Positions 45,428-57,119 of a DNA stretch of 64,000 bases are shown here, piece by piece. The notes under the pieces were generated by a model that had not been told where the DNA came from, did no database searches, and saw only the letters and a list, made by a program, of their open reading frames with translations. Location of the stretch: assembly GCA_022457065.1 (NCBI GenBank), contig JAJGBQ010000005.1, positions 3,720,001-3,784,000 on the forward strand. Reading direction: 5' to 3'. The stretch comes from Curvularia sp. ZM96. Taxonomy: Eukaryota; Ascomycota; Dothideomycetes; Pleosporales; Pleosporaceae. The position numbers and the translations under genes are program-made. Every line of letters begins with the position of its first letter. Position 1 is the stretch's first letter.

Positions 45428-45989
45428 TAAGTACGTAAGTTCGAGAGTGGAGTTTGTACTATGTAGAAAGGGGGTTCAGGAGGCAGAGGGCTTTTTCGTA
45501 GTCTGGTTTGTTTGCTTCTATTAAGGCGAAAATCTATGTGTCTTCTCTGAAAAGTTTTTACATGAATGTATGTATGTAGGTATATATATGTACGCTTTGC
45601 TTGAGCCGAGGATATCATGTGTCCTCAGCAAACGGCTTTGTCGTGTCAGCTAGCCAGTGCTGAGCACGGGGGGTTGTAGTTGCGCGACTGAACCTCAAGT
45701 TCAGTTCAGCAACCGCATTGCATGATAACGACCATAAACTCGGGCCTCCAGCGCTATGAGAATAGGTCGATCACTTCATCCATCTCTCACTCTTTCGCCC
45801 TTTCTGCCCGCGACTCGTCCTAGCCTCTTAGGCACAGCAAAGGCCACGTTAAGTACCCACCCATCTTTTCCCCGCTGCACACTTGGTATATGCAAAGCAC
45901 ACGAAACCGATTTTTCCGCCGCGAAGCTTTGTATTCTAAAGTTTTGCCGTTTCTAACGCCTGCCGCCCATTTGCCAGGATATACATGGC
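45428..45989. other. Convergent intergenic region
   Basis: This lies between the 3' ends of the dynactin p25 gene and the rhodopsin-like gene. It contains a short TATATA-rich patch near 45560-45590 and no supported coding frame. Confidence 0.55.
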
Positions 45990-47322
45990 TCAAACCATAT
46001 CTGTTCCTCTTTGAGCCTTGACTTCCATTGTCGTCAGCTCAAATTCCCGTTTTTGGAAGATGCCTTGGTTGTCCCAGGAGTCCATATGGGGTTCGCTCTT
46101 GGTATCGTTGAAGGTAGTGCGTGCGTCAGAGTAAATGTGTGCTTTGTGGGATGATTTTGTACCGATAGTCGGGCCGGGACCGAAGCCGAAGCCGAAAATG
46201 GATGGGCCTCTGCGGGAAATTATGTTAGCAAGGAGGTACTCAAAGTCAAAACGCGGCGTTGTTCGTCATCTCGTCCCTGATGCGATCACGCCATGATTGT
46301 TCTTGGTGTGACGTACCTGCTTCGTCGAGTCAATTCATCGCCAGATGAAGCGAGTTTTTTTGAAGTAAGAGATGTCTTGATGTCGCGGATGAGAGGGCGC
46401 AGGACAGGGATACATTGGACGATGATGGTACCAACGATCTCGGAGGAGTACCAGATGTTGGAGTGAGCGTTGCGCCAAAAGTACCATTGATCTTTCTGGT
46501 TGCCTTCGTCCTTCCAGCCAGTACGAACAGCTGAGACGACAGCAACAACCATACCCTAAGTGTTGTTAGTGATTTGAATAAAGACATCGAACAGAAGTTC
46601 ACGCAGGCTGTATCATACCAGACTCATGGCAACACAAAGACCAATCTTCTCAACCCTTCGCATGTCGAGGTTCCAGGTGATGACCCACGGAAAGACGGCC
46701 AGGACGAAATCCATGATGATGTTGTAGACATTGCCACCCTCTTTGAAATCATCTCTGAACTTGGGTTCGAGACAAAAGTCGAAACGATACCAGACGTCGT
46801 AGGAGGGTTTTCCGCAGACCTTTGCCCACTGGAGAATAACTTTCGCGATCATGTACGCGTTCATAGAACAGATACAGAACCAGAGGATCCATTTGCCCCA
46901 GTTCTTGGTCAACTTCAGCAGAGTGACAGCAAAAGCCGTCTTGGTGAGAGACTGATTGATGAGAGTGCCACAGGAGGTGATGTTGATGAGGATGTGCATG
47001 CGGTCGTCCCAGGTGTCCGTGACATAGCCAGTAGCGTATTCAAGAGTGATGATGGAGTTGTTGGCGGCCAGGATAGCCTACAACACGGTCAGCATCCAGC
47101 TGTCACTGTCAACGCATGTACGGATAATCAGACACTCACCCATGCAACGAGGAGAATGTGATCATCCCACCACAAGCCATGCCTCCGGGTGACTTTAATC
47201 CATATCCTCACGGCTAGAAAGGCTGTGGCACCAGCAAAGAGCGTCCACAATCCAATGTTGAGCTGAACTGTTGGGTCCACATAGCCATGGCCCGATTTAT
47301 CGTGTTTTCTACGGGAAATCAT
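45990..47322 (-). CDS. Seven-transmembrane protein of the fungal rhodopsin-like family
   Basis: An integral membrane protein, probably in the plasma membrane. Exons on the minus strand are 47322-47140, 47077-46619, 46555-46317 and 46209-45990 (introns 62, 63 and 107 bp), giving 366 residues. Seven hydrophobic segments are visible: NIGLWTLFAGATAFLAV, HILLVAWAILAANNS, ILINITSCGTL.., WGKWILWFCICSMNAYM, VYNIIMDFVLAVFPWVI, EKIGLCVAMSLGMVVAV and EIVGTIIVQCIPVL. The motifs GLWWDDH after the first segment, DMRRVEKIG before the sixth and CIPVLRPL at the seventh are characteristic of the fungal rhodopsin domain (PF20684), which includes PTH11-type receptors. No N-terminal CFEM domain is present. The cytosolic tail is Gly/Pro/Phe-rich then charged. 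A branch-like CACTAACAAC sits in intron 2. A ligand cannot be inferred. Confidence 0.86.
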
Positions 47323-50300
47323 CTTGTCATGTCGGTCGAAACCGGAAGTCGCATGTGTATGCGGAGTGGAGCGAATCGAATCGAAAGAGGCGGAAAGGTA
47401 AACGTAAGTCAAAAAAAGGTTAAAAGAAAGTATTGTAGTAATGAACGGACGAGCGAGCGAAATACTCCGGGGCTCAGTAATCGAATAGATGGGGACCGGG
47501 GTGGTGAACGGAGAAACGAACGACACAATTGTAAACGGGCCGGGTCTCAAGATCATTCAAACCTCACGCGCTCAGTCTCGTGCCAGGACGGTGGCGCTCT
47601 AGTTATTTTCAGGCATTCACCTAGCATTGCTCACCAACATACTGGGGGATTCCAGGCCCAGCAAATGTGAAATGAAGTCCCGACCCACAGGACGATTGGT
47701 GGAACCACCAGTCCGGTAATGGAAAGGCCACCGCTGCCGTTTGTTCGATAACGGCCTTGTTTCCGTTAGATCCTGGGGAACGTCACGGCTCGCTAGGAAG
47801 AATCAGGCGCTGTCTGCACTCTAGAAGTACCCACTGACATGGAAGGCCCACTGGTCATCTTGAAGCGAGGGCAGAATGAGTAGATCCATGCTGTTTTGTT
47901 TGGGCGGTGGATTGACTCATGAATCGCCGAACACGGTGAAATCTGCGACGAATGCCACGCGCCTTTCCCGGATTCCCCTCGCTTTCGGGACGATGAAGGA
48001 TGCCGTCGCTCGATTTACCGAAAACGCGCAGTCAATGAAGATGTAAAGAGAACTGCTACGGTGCTCCCTACTGTGAGCTTACACTGGCGGAGAATTTGCT
48101 TCTGTTCCCACCCCTGTGCAGCGGCTGCATGGGTAATCTCGAAGTTTGATTGACGCAACTTATCGACATCCGTTGCGCCAAGGACCGCGGAATAGGGACT
48201 CACAAAGGAAAAACCCGCAGTTATGCCGCTAGATATAGGCAGGCATACCCAGTTCGCTGGCCTTGCTGTTGGGACTCATCGGTAGTTATGCCCACGGATT
48301 TGGCAAGTAACAAACGACAAAATAGGGTGCTTTGTTTCAAGCTTGCGGGTGAGGGCGAGGCGCTATCCCGGACAGAGAAGTGCCGACCCGGTGGCTTAAG
48401 CTTGCACGTCATCGGCTCGGGACTCGTTTCCAGAGCCCGGGTTTCAGCGCTACCTAGTCGAACAAGCACAAACACCACTCTTGGTTGCATGCTTGGGGCA
48501 ATATGAGTATATTGGGATCTTGTCTTGGAGGTGGAGGTGGCGCGATCATGTGCTGATTGAGACGACTTGAGAGAGAAAAAGAACGCGAGTCGTCGTATAC
48601 GAGTACCTACCGCTAAACCTGCCTGTAAGGACGGTTACTCAACTCATCCTCTTTTTCGACTACAAGTTGTCTCCCGGCTTCTGCGGCAATTTCTGCTTCC
48701 AGGCCTGCGGCTGTCTCAAGCATAGAGCATCGTTTTGAAAATTGTGGTTCGAAGACACAACCAGTGTCGCAAAGTCCAAAGCCGCCTTGTTGACGAAGCG
48801 AGTACTCTGTAGTTTTGTAAGGTCTACAGTCGTTCTACTTTGGAAAGCTTATTCGTCTCACAGCTATAGCTTCAGAGCTAGTTTCGGGCCTGTCTTTGGT
48901 GCGACTGGGGCGCCCGCATCCTAAAGCCAATAGACGCCTAGTGCTTATGCGCGCGTATAGCTCGCATGAATACAGTAAGAAAGCAGCTCTCACGTACGGA
49001 GTACAGAGAATATTGGTTAATATACAAACCTTGAGCTGTTTCAATACTTTAGTAACCAAGTCCCTCTACTGCAGGCTTAGGCGATACCGAGAACATACTA
49101 ATAGCTCGAAAGATCTGATTACTACAACTACCAGTGACCCAGCGACCTGCTCTGTTGGCTCCGACACCCCCGACCCAAGATCTACATGGTTAACCCGACA
49201 GATCGTCACAAGTCTTTTCGTACAGTGATGCAATGAACTGTGCAAACATGTTCCTTCCTCTGAGTTGAATAACGCCTGCATAGCTTGCTGGCCTATTCAC
49301 ACGATTTTCTCCATCCTGCAGTTTGGGGAGATACGGACGTATCTACCAAGCTAACCGAAGAATAATGATCAACAAAATGGCCGTGTCAGTGCGCCATTAA
49401 ACCACATTCTGTACTCGAAAAGGAGTTCACGACCCTGCTAAGGCACTGTGGGAAAGCGAGGGGGAGAATTTGAAGGGCTGGCTGGATGCTCATGAATCAT
49501 GGGTGTGGGTTCTCAAGGCGTTCCGTGGGAGACACGTGGGAAATCAGATACGACGGCCATGATGGATAGCTAAGAAATTACAATGATCGGATCGACACTG
49601 TCGATATTGGGCTGGAAGAGCTTTGGGCTGATCTGTGGATGCATTCGCCATCTTAGCGTAGAAAGACGAAGACCCTTTTATGGCCAGATTCTACTACCAT
49701 GATCATACAGACTGCCTGGTGTAAGGGATTGATTAGGCTCTGGTGCGACATGATCTTGCTTGCCTTACTATAAGATCTATATTGTTTACGAGCTATAACA
49801 CAGGGTGGCGACGGCTGTGGTATCCAGCGGTTTGGTTCTCGTAGCCTTAATCTCCAGTACGCAAGCCAGCATCCGAAATCTTGTGATCAATGCGATTCTC
49901 AGATCACTTACGTGGACACTTGGCTAAACACTATTATTAGCATTTCCCGGGTTTCCCCAGGCTGCCATTACTTATCAGTTGTGTTTTAAAGGGCTTACTG
50001 TCCACTACTTTTTTGTATTGTTCTCTCGGGAATTCTGGCACCAAAATCACAACACCACAAATGTATACAGGCTACTCATGCTTTCCCTGGCCACCGTTGC
50101 GAAATGAATCTCCTGAAAGGTCTCGACCTAACGTCCCAATATTTCTTGATCTCGCCGACTTTTCAACAACTTGAGTACAGATAGTAGGATCTACTTAACT
50201 CATATGTTGTACACCTCAACTGTCATCTAGACATTCATCTTCATCGCTTTTTTACATCAGCATTTGTCCTCCAGCACAAACTTCAGTTCAGCGTTTGGAA

Positions 50301-51800
50301 AGTTTAATCAGGTATACAAAGCCTTTTTTGCATTCTGTCGCCCATCTCTATTTACTCTGTAGCGGGCATCACGTACACCACTGATTTCAGTGCTTACTTT
50401 TCAACGGAGAAGCCATTTACGGCGACCTTTATTTGAAGTAAACTTACTTGGGTACAGAAGGGTAAACCTTACAAAGAAATAGGAAAGCTGGCCCAAAAGG
50501 ATAACAAAAGGTGTAGATGCAAAGGTTGACTGTAGCAGCGAGCAATAACTCAGAGAAGTGTAAGATTAATTCATGCCTTCCTATGTCTGTCCTAAGGCTC
50601 TTCTTATACAAGCTAGCAGAGGCGTACCATGGGATCGCCTACTCAACGCTCTCGCAGTGCTGTGGTAGCGAAGGGTCTTCGCCAGGATCGTTAGGAGTCC
50701 ATCCCAAGGTACTCCTGGGCCCTGCGCGCCAGCGATCCTCCGTCGATTCGACGTCACACCCTTGCAGTAGAAGAAGACAAAACACAAGACCGAGCTCGGC
50801 ATTTCATCATGTAGACAGGAACAGCAATTTCACTATCTTTCCGTAGGAGCAAAGCGAGCATACTAAACTGTAAGCCTCCAGCACAGTTATTCTGTCGTTA
50901 TTCCACTAGTGTATGTAGCTATATTTTATTTGATTAGTGTTCCAGGCACAAGGGAAAGGATAGCTCAAAGGTTGCCACTACATTTAAGATACCTACGAGA
51001 CCTGAACAGAAACACTACACGCGTACTAACACCGTAGTACTAAAACTTGGTGATATGGAATGAAACAGTTTGAAGAGTCATTAGATAAGGTATGGACGTC
51101 ATAATCTGGAGCGGCGGGAACAAGAGATTAATTTCTCACCACCATTGCGATTAAATCAGAGAAAGAAACGGAGACCCGACGAGACCATCTCGAAGGCTGC
51201 CCAGAGATAGTTATGGAGAGCAGAGTCACAGTCTTATTGATTTTATGGAGGGCCTAACACACGAAGAAGTTAATACCTATTTCATGCCATTGCAATACTT
51301 TAAAATAAAACAAAAAAGTCAAAAAAGAACTTAGTAGATAGTAAAGGCCAGCAAGAACCAAAGCGTGAGTAGAAAGACTTAGATAATGTAGCACACTAAG
51401 ATAGTAAACAACCCCAAGAGACATTTTCTTTGTAAACCTACATTCTCCATCCACATTCCTCCATTTTAGCTCACCCATATATTCACAAGAAAACATCACA
51501 GCAAGCCATTTCACAAATCACAAGGCACACGCGAAAATTGTAGAAATACATATGTATATTTCCTTTAAAAGATATACTTCCCCAGCCATCCCACTCCCTA
51601 GCAATAATGCTTGGGAGAAAAAAGGGATGATACCTAGGAAAGGGATATAGAGCATGAAAAAAGAGTATGGTATAAAAGTACATTAGACAACAAGAAAGAA
51701 AAGAGTCAGCTTTCAAATCGTCAGTTTTAGCCAGCCAGCAAGTATCCTTCTCCCTTGCTCCGTAGCGGGAAAAAAAGAGGAGGAGATTAAAATAACACTT
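47323..51800. other. AT-rich gene-free region (about 4.5 kb)
   Basis: No gene is supported. 47.3-48.6 kb holds the promoter of the rhodopsin-like gene and has mixed composition. 48.6-51.7 kb is AT-rich, stop-dense in all frames and may contain relics of repeats altered by RIP (repeat-induced point mutation). A GC-richer islet at about 50620-50790 stands out. The segment next to 51800 is the 3' flank of the secreted repeat protein gene. Confidence 0.5.
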
Positions 51801-53185
51801 TTACACCCTCAGTCCCCTCCTCATGGCCCTCTTGGCAGGGACATCGTCAGGTCCACCGTTGGGGTTGGTCACAGCGCCAGCGAATCCAACAAGCTCGTTG
51901 AACTTGTCAGCGGTGCTCTTGTTCCTGGGTCCGCCCTTGACAGCCTCCTGAGCAGCCTCGCACGTAGCGACAGCGGCGGCGTTGGCCTCGCACACGTTGG
52001 TGAGCTGGTTGCAGAGAGCGTTGGTGATGATGTCCGGGTTCAGGGCTTCGCCTTGGCCGCCGCGGGCCAGGGGGTCCGCAATCTGGAAGGTGAATTCGGT
52101 GTCGGGACGGTTGCCCTCACCACCTTGGAAGGTGATGGTAGGGGTGCAGAGACCGAAGTCCGCGGCTCCGTTGGCGGCTCCGCCGGCGCCTGCGTTGCCA
52201 TTGCCGGCATTGTCTGCATTGCCTGCGTTGCCGTTGTTGGCATTGTCGTTGTTGGCATTGCCGGCGTTACCGTTGTTTGCGTTACCGTTGTTTGCGTTGT
52301 CTGCGTTGCCGTTGTTGGCGTTGCCGTTGTTAGCATTGCCGGTGTTGGCGTTGCCGTTGTTAGCATTGCCGGTGTTGGCGTTGGCGTTGTTTGCATTGTC
52401 GTTGTTGGCATTGCCGGCGTTACCGTTGTTGGCGTTACCGGTGTTCGCGTTGTCTGCGTTGCCGTTGTTGGCATTGCCAGCGTTGTTCTGGTTGTTGTTA
52501 TTGGCTTTTCCATTGCCATTGGCATTTCCGTTGCCAGCTCCTTGGTTGTTGTTGTTGGCATTTCCATTACCATTTCCAGCAGCAGCACCGCCGGCAGCAG
52601 CACCACCCGCGCCACCAGCGGAAGCTTGGCTCTGCACCAAGTCACCGAGACCAGCCTGGTCCATAAGGTCAAACACGCTCAGGCCGTCGGCTGCAAGGGG
52701 AGAAGCAGCGGAGCTCTGGCTGAGAGCAGCAGCATCGCCATTGACATCCACAGCCGGGTCAATGAGAGGAGTGATACCGCGCAGCTCAGGGGTAACGGGC
52801 AGAGCAGGGTCGCCACAGACATTCTGAACGTTGCCATTGGCGAAGGGGTTGGTGTTCTTCTCTGCTGTTACCATGCCAATGGCGGCAGCGAGGGCATCGG
52901 CACCACCGCCGAGTTCAGTGAAGATTTGATCAGCACGAACGAGCTGAATGAATATTAGTACGATGATAAAGTGATAGAAATCTTAACAAATATCCATGTA
53001 CGTACCTTTGCGCAAGAGTTGGCTCCACCAAGCAAATCCGAGATAGCGGCACCAGCAATGGTAGCAGCAGCACCGGCATCACCACCCTGAACAGCGCTAA
53101 TGGCTGCAATAGGCTCTTGTTCTTGTCCGAATCGTGCCTCGACGTAGGCAATTATTGCCATGAGGATGAAAGACTTGGAAACCAT
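51801..53185 (-). CDS. Secreted Asn/Gly/Ala-repeat protein
   Basis: Two exons on the minus strand, 53185-53006 and 52943-51801, with a 62-bp intron that has a perfect TACTAAT branch point, giving 440 residues. A signal peptide (MVSKSFILMAIIAYVEA) starts the protein. A folded-looking N-terminal part (about 20-180) is followed by a low-complexity stretch of Asn, Gly and Ala at about 183-315, made of NGNAN, TGNAN and NNGNA units. The C-terminal domain begins GLCTPTITFQGGEGNRPDTE and contains CNQLTNVCEANAAAVATC. Six cysteines in total (C58, C103, C326 and three further) suit a disulfide-bonded extracellular protein. The end is basic with a KR site (DVPAKRAMRR). No GPI signal is visible. Similar proteins of unknown role occur in other fungi; a cell-surface or matrix role is inferred only. 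Confidence 0.8.
52179..52577. repeat. In-frame coding minisatellite (Asn-Gly-Ala repeats)
   Basis: About 400 bp of short imperfect repeats on the minus strand, based on AAC GGC AAC GCC AAC-type units of 6-15 bp. Copies differ by single bases (for example NNGN, NTGN and ADNAN variants), and the reading frame is kept throughout. It encodes residues 183-315 of the secreted repeat protein. Other frames on both strands are also open across it, which is a by-product of the repeats. Confidence 0.9.
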
Positions 53186-54384
53186 TTTGATTGATTTTGG
53201 GAAAGAGTTTGTCCGAAAACGGTAAAGGGTGTGAGAGAGTGTAAAGTATAATCGTTAGGCGGTAGTAATCCGGAAAGAAACGAGAGAGAGAACTAGCTCT
53301 TTGGGAAAGTTTGGTAAGATGTTTGAATCAATAAATGGCCGACCTGGGCGAAAGAATGGAAAAAGTGCTGCGAAAGCGAAAGAAAAGGATTTGCTGGTTG
53401 GAGTTGCTGTTGTTGAAGCTGCTGGTTCCTTTAATGCGGAGCGCACATTACAAGGACTTATATACTATCATGTCCATTAGTCGTCTACGCCTTTGTTTCT
53501 CCACTTCCCTAAGCCATACGCTTTTAACCGCCATGGCAGGAGTGCTGCCTCAAGGGATCACTTGCACGTCTCATCCATCGGACCAAGGAGGATACGGCGT
53601 CTACCGTCCGAAGCCTAGAATACAGCAAAGCAGAGGAAAATCCGATCGAAGAATGATTGAGGGGCGTTCTTGCCAAGGCGTTATGCGTTCCTTCGGCGAG
53701 ATGGAACGTATGATTGCCCGGTTGTGACTTCGGTACGCCTTGGTGCCCGTCTTCTTAGAGCTTGTGGGCGGGGCCAATGTCTCGGGGTGTTCGCGTTACT
53801 GCGTGCCTGACGTTGGGTTGTGACGGCCTCAGTCGCGGTGGGGTTTCAAGTAGCCTTGCGACAGGGGAGCTAGGCCAGCAACCACCGGGAAAGGCGTAGC
53901 CTGACAGTGCGGCTCACGAATGCATGACACGCCAAACGGCTCTGAACCATGGAAAAAACAATGTCTCAATGCGCAACCAAACGGTTTCCATGATATGCAC
54001 AAACACAAGGTAGGGTATGGTATGGAATAGTGGGCGGTGATGGAGATGACAGGTTGGTATTTGGGAAAGAAGACGCGATCATGTCCGAGCGCTGAATGTG
54101 ACCGAAACATTATACCCAAAAGCACTGAAAACATGAGCAGGAATGGGGAAGGTGAGTCGAGTATGTTCATAATGCCTTCTGCTAAGGAATGGTATAGGTG
54201 CAGGGGGCAACGAGCCGCGCGCAAGGCCTCGGCTGTAACGCGGCGGTTTGTGCTTGCACATAACAGTACTAACATGTCGACATTCGCAATCCGACAGTCT
54301 TAGTAGTCTTAGTCTACCAAGACTGTATCACCCGGCTTCCCGGACCGGTATTGCGATGCTAATAACGTCATTTCCATGCATTCG
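53186..54384. other. Intergenic: promoter of the secreted repeat protein, 3' flank of mS38
   Basis: The two genes run in the same direction (minus), so this 1.2 kb holds the promoter of the repeat protein (left) and the terminator region of mS38 (right). A TATATA-like stretch (ACTTATATACTATC, about 53456-53469) lies about 270 bp upstream of the start codon. No coding frame is supported. Confidence 0.5.
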
Positions 54385-55365
54385 CTAGGTCCTATCCAGC
54401 TTCCTCCGCAGCAACCGCGTCCGCTTCATGAGCTTCTTGTACTTGTGCTTCTTCATCTTGAGCTTCCTTTGCCTCTTTACACTAATCATGTACATTCCAT
54501 ATCGTCGCTTGGCAACATGCTCCCGAAAGCTTCTTGGTTTGCTTTCTTCTGAAGCCAGCGAGACTTCGGATATGCGTTGGTTGATGCTAGCTGAAAGACC
54601 TTCTGCCGAGTATGAATCGGTTTCAGATTCTGTCGCCAGAGGATCGTAGGGCTCGGGTGCCGCTGGGGGCTGGAAGGGAACAAGTCGAGATGCCCAGCTC
54701 TCTACGCTTTGTTGTGTTGGCTGAACATCGAGGTGATACGCGTCCTGCTCCGACTGCATAACGTCTGATCGTTGCTCTTCTTGCGCGTCAATCTCGGCAT
54801 GCATGCGCTCGAGGAACCCGCTGAGTATGTTCTTGGTTGCCTCTATTCTCTCGACCTGACTCGCCCGGTTCGCATCAAAGAAGGCGTCAAATTCGGCAGT
54901 CGAGGTTGCGCTTGGGAAGGCGCGCGAAATAGAGATGGGGCGATGAAGGCCGAAGAAAGCCGATAGTTTGACATCTACATAAGCTTAGCATATACACCGG
55001 AGTGTCGCTATTTCCAAAGCCTTACCGTCTTCCCGAAGGTGGTTTGTCGGAGGCACAAAAGGCACATTGTTGCCCAAGGTTGCGGTCGATGGCTGTTTCA
55101 GCTTCTTCGGTCCCTTTGACTTCTGCTCGGTGCCCTGCAGTTCCGCCGTGGCATTCTGATCTAACTCGGCGGGCTTCTTCTTGTTGTTTGCGGGTATCGA
55201 GGGCTTAGACGATGAGTAGCGGCGCTGGTGGTTCGGCCGGAAAGGTTGTTGCGGCGCGGTGACTGTGCTCAGTGTGGAGCGGGCGCACACATTCAGCACG
55301 CTGAGAGGGGCAGCAGAGAAGGTATTTGCAGAGCGAGCGACTCTGCCAACGGCTGGCGTAAACAT
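54385..55365 (-). CDS. Mitochondrial small-subunit ribosomal protein mS38 (COX24 domain)
   Basis: A mitoribosomal protein, also known through yeast COX24/QRI5, that affects translation of mitochondrial mRNAs such as COX1. Two exons on the minus strand, 55365-55026 and 54974-54385, with a 51-bp intron (GTAAGG..GTAG, phase 1), give 309 residues. The start at 55365 (MFTPAVGRVARSANTF) gives an Arg/Ser/Ala-rich mitochondrial presequence; the frame is open further upstream but has no ATG there. The splice joins LREDD to VKLSAFFGLHRPISI. The last 35 residues (MISVKRQRKLKMKKHKYKKL and the following Arg/Lys-rich helix) are the conserved COX24 C-terminal domain. The middle is variable and acidic. The assignment rests mainly on this basic C-terminal domain, which is highly specific. 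Confidence 0.9.
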
Positions 55366-57119
55366 GGCCAGTCGGGTGAATGTGCCAGGTATGACGGTGG
55401 TGTTGATGAGGCTCAAGCTGGCTGGCGATCAGGACTTGCTGCAGGCTGCATCGCTCCGATGATTTCCCGGGTGGCGCTAGCACCTTGTCACGAGGTCAGA
55501 TCGGAACTGCGATACCGACTCGGAATTGGCGGGACATTCTACTACAACAAAGAACGAGTGTGTCTGCGTCTTTTCCAGCGTGACCACATAAGACATCATT
55601 CGACCAAACCCCGCTTTCACATAGGACACTAGGTGTGCATTTCTTCAACATTATTTGTTACTAGCCTCGCAGGCTAGGATGCGCACACTCTGCGTTCCAC
55701 TAAGCCCTGATTGTCGGTGATCAGCTTTCGCTTTAACCCAAGGGCTGCATCCCCAGTTACCCAAGCAAATGCTCTTCCAATATAGCACCGCAGAGGCCGC
55801 ACAAGGATTAGTTGTGCATTACACCGGGTCTATGATATCAGCATACCTATGTAGACTCCTTTACTCTGCATATCCCTTATTATCATGCCTGGATATACCC
55901 CTTCATCCTTCAGGACCATGACGAGACAGACTTGCCTAATCCTACTGACACTCGGAATTACGTAACTATGATGATATTCACAGTCCTTGTACTCCGTATA
56001 GCCGTGAATCTCGTCTAAACCTGTCAGGTCATATCCGCTGAGACGACGCATCCAATCCCTAACCACTTACGCTCCAGCCTCACCCGGACGCTCCAACGCA
56101 AACTTGCTGTCGGCTCGCGCCGCCTTGCCGCTTCTAGGTTGCAACTAGCCCGCCATACCACGCCGCAGCCGTGCATGCATAGGGGCAGAGTTCTATGGAT
56201 CCAACCTCCATCCGGCATGTACGGGGACTTTGACGGATAAATAGGACACACAGGGGGTCGTCAGAAGAGCGTGGGGGTGAAAGGGACTTGCAGGTGTTGG
56301 AGCTGGGTGGTGTATTGGGAGAGGGGGCTGGAGGGCTGTTTGAGGAAGCTGTTCTGTAGAGCTTTCTTGATAGAGTAATATATTCATCCAGTACGCTTAG
56401 ACCAGTCTTTAGGGTATGTGGGTAGGCGGGTAAGCGGATGAGTAGGCAGATATGCGGCTGTCACAGCAAAACAGACTAGTTCGCATTCAGCTGCACGCAC
56501 ACTCGAACGGTGTTCACCATTCGCCTCTGGGCGTCCCATCCGACCCCTGTGCCAATCGATACGGAACCGCGCTTCTGGGAAAGCCACTCGCTTCGCTCTG
56601 GCAACATAAGAAAAGCAGCACAAAACCACCCAACAAGAACGCTGACGCATGTAGTAAAAAAGACTGTGCATCGGAAAGATCAATCTGAAACAAAAGAAGT
56701 AATTTTTGTGGGGCGTTCTTCCAAATATCCGCTTACAGACCGGTGGGGTGTAGGCTTATACCTAGAACTTGGCTACTAGATGAATCTACAAATGTTGATC
56801 CACTTGCTTGGTACCTAACAAGAGCCAAGGATTATGTCGTGAAATCGTCGTGCAATGGCGAAAGACGAAGAAGAAAACGATGTGGGGATATCGGGGTATA
56901 AAAAAAGAAAGGGGCCGTAGAAGTCGTATTCTAAAGACCCACTCAAAACTCTGTATGTACTCCGGTCCTGAGCCTGGTGGCTCTCTCCTAGGTACGGGGG
57001 ACTCGATTAATGGCTGACGTACGGGCACTGGAGCTTGCGCTCCGGCCGGCGTGCAGTCTGCAATGACGGGTGTAAATGGCCGTTCTGGCCGCTGTGTGGA
57101 CGGCGGCCAGAATTGATTA
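55366..57119. other. Intergenic: promoter of mS38, 3' flank of G-alpha
   Basis: No gene is supported in 1.75 kb. Both neighbouring genes are on the minus strand. The right end (about 57000-57119) is the 3' untranslated region of the G-alpha gene and is GC-rich, with repeated GGCCG motifs. The rest has mixed composition and short frames only. Confidence 0.5.

Noticed and set aside
51982..52827. Long plus-strand open frame rich in Leu-Ala-Leu-Pro opposite the secreted repeat protein
   Set aside because: It is the antisense of the minisatellite and its flanks. The minus-strand frame has signal peptide, intron with TACTAAT branch point and paired cysteines; the plus frame has none of these.
57055..57110. 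Repeated GGCCG/CGGCC motifs near the G-alpha 3' end as a possible terminator hairpin
   Set aside because: Intrinsic hairpin terminators are not used by RNA polymerase II. The motifs may form structure in the 3' UTR but no function can be supported.
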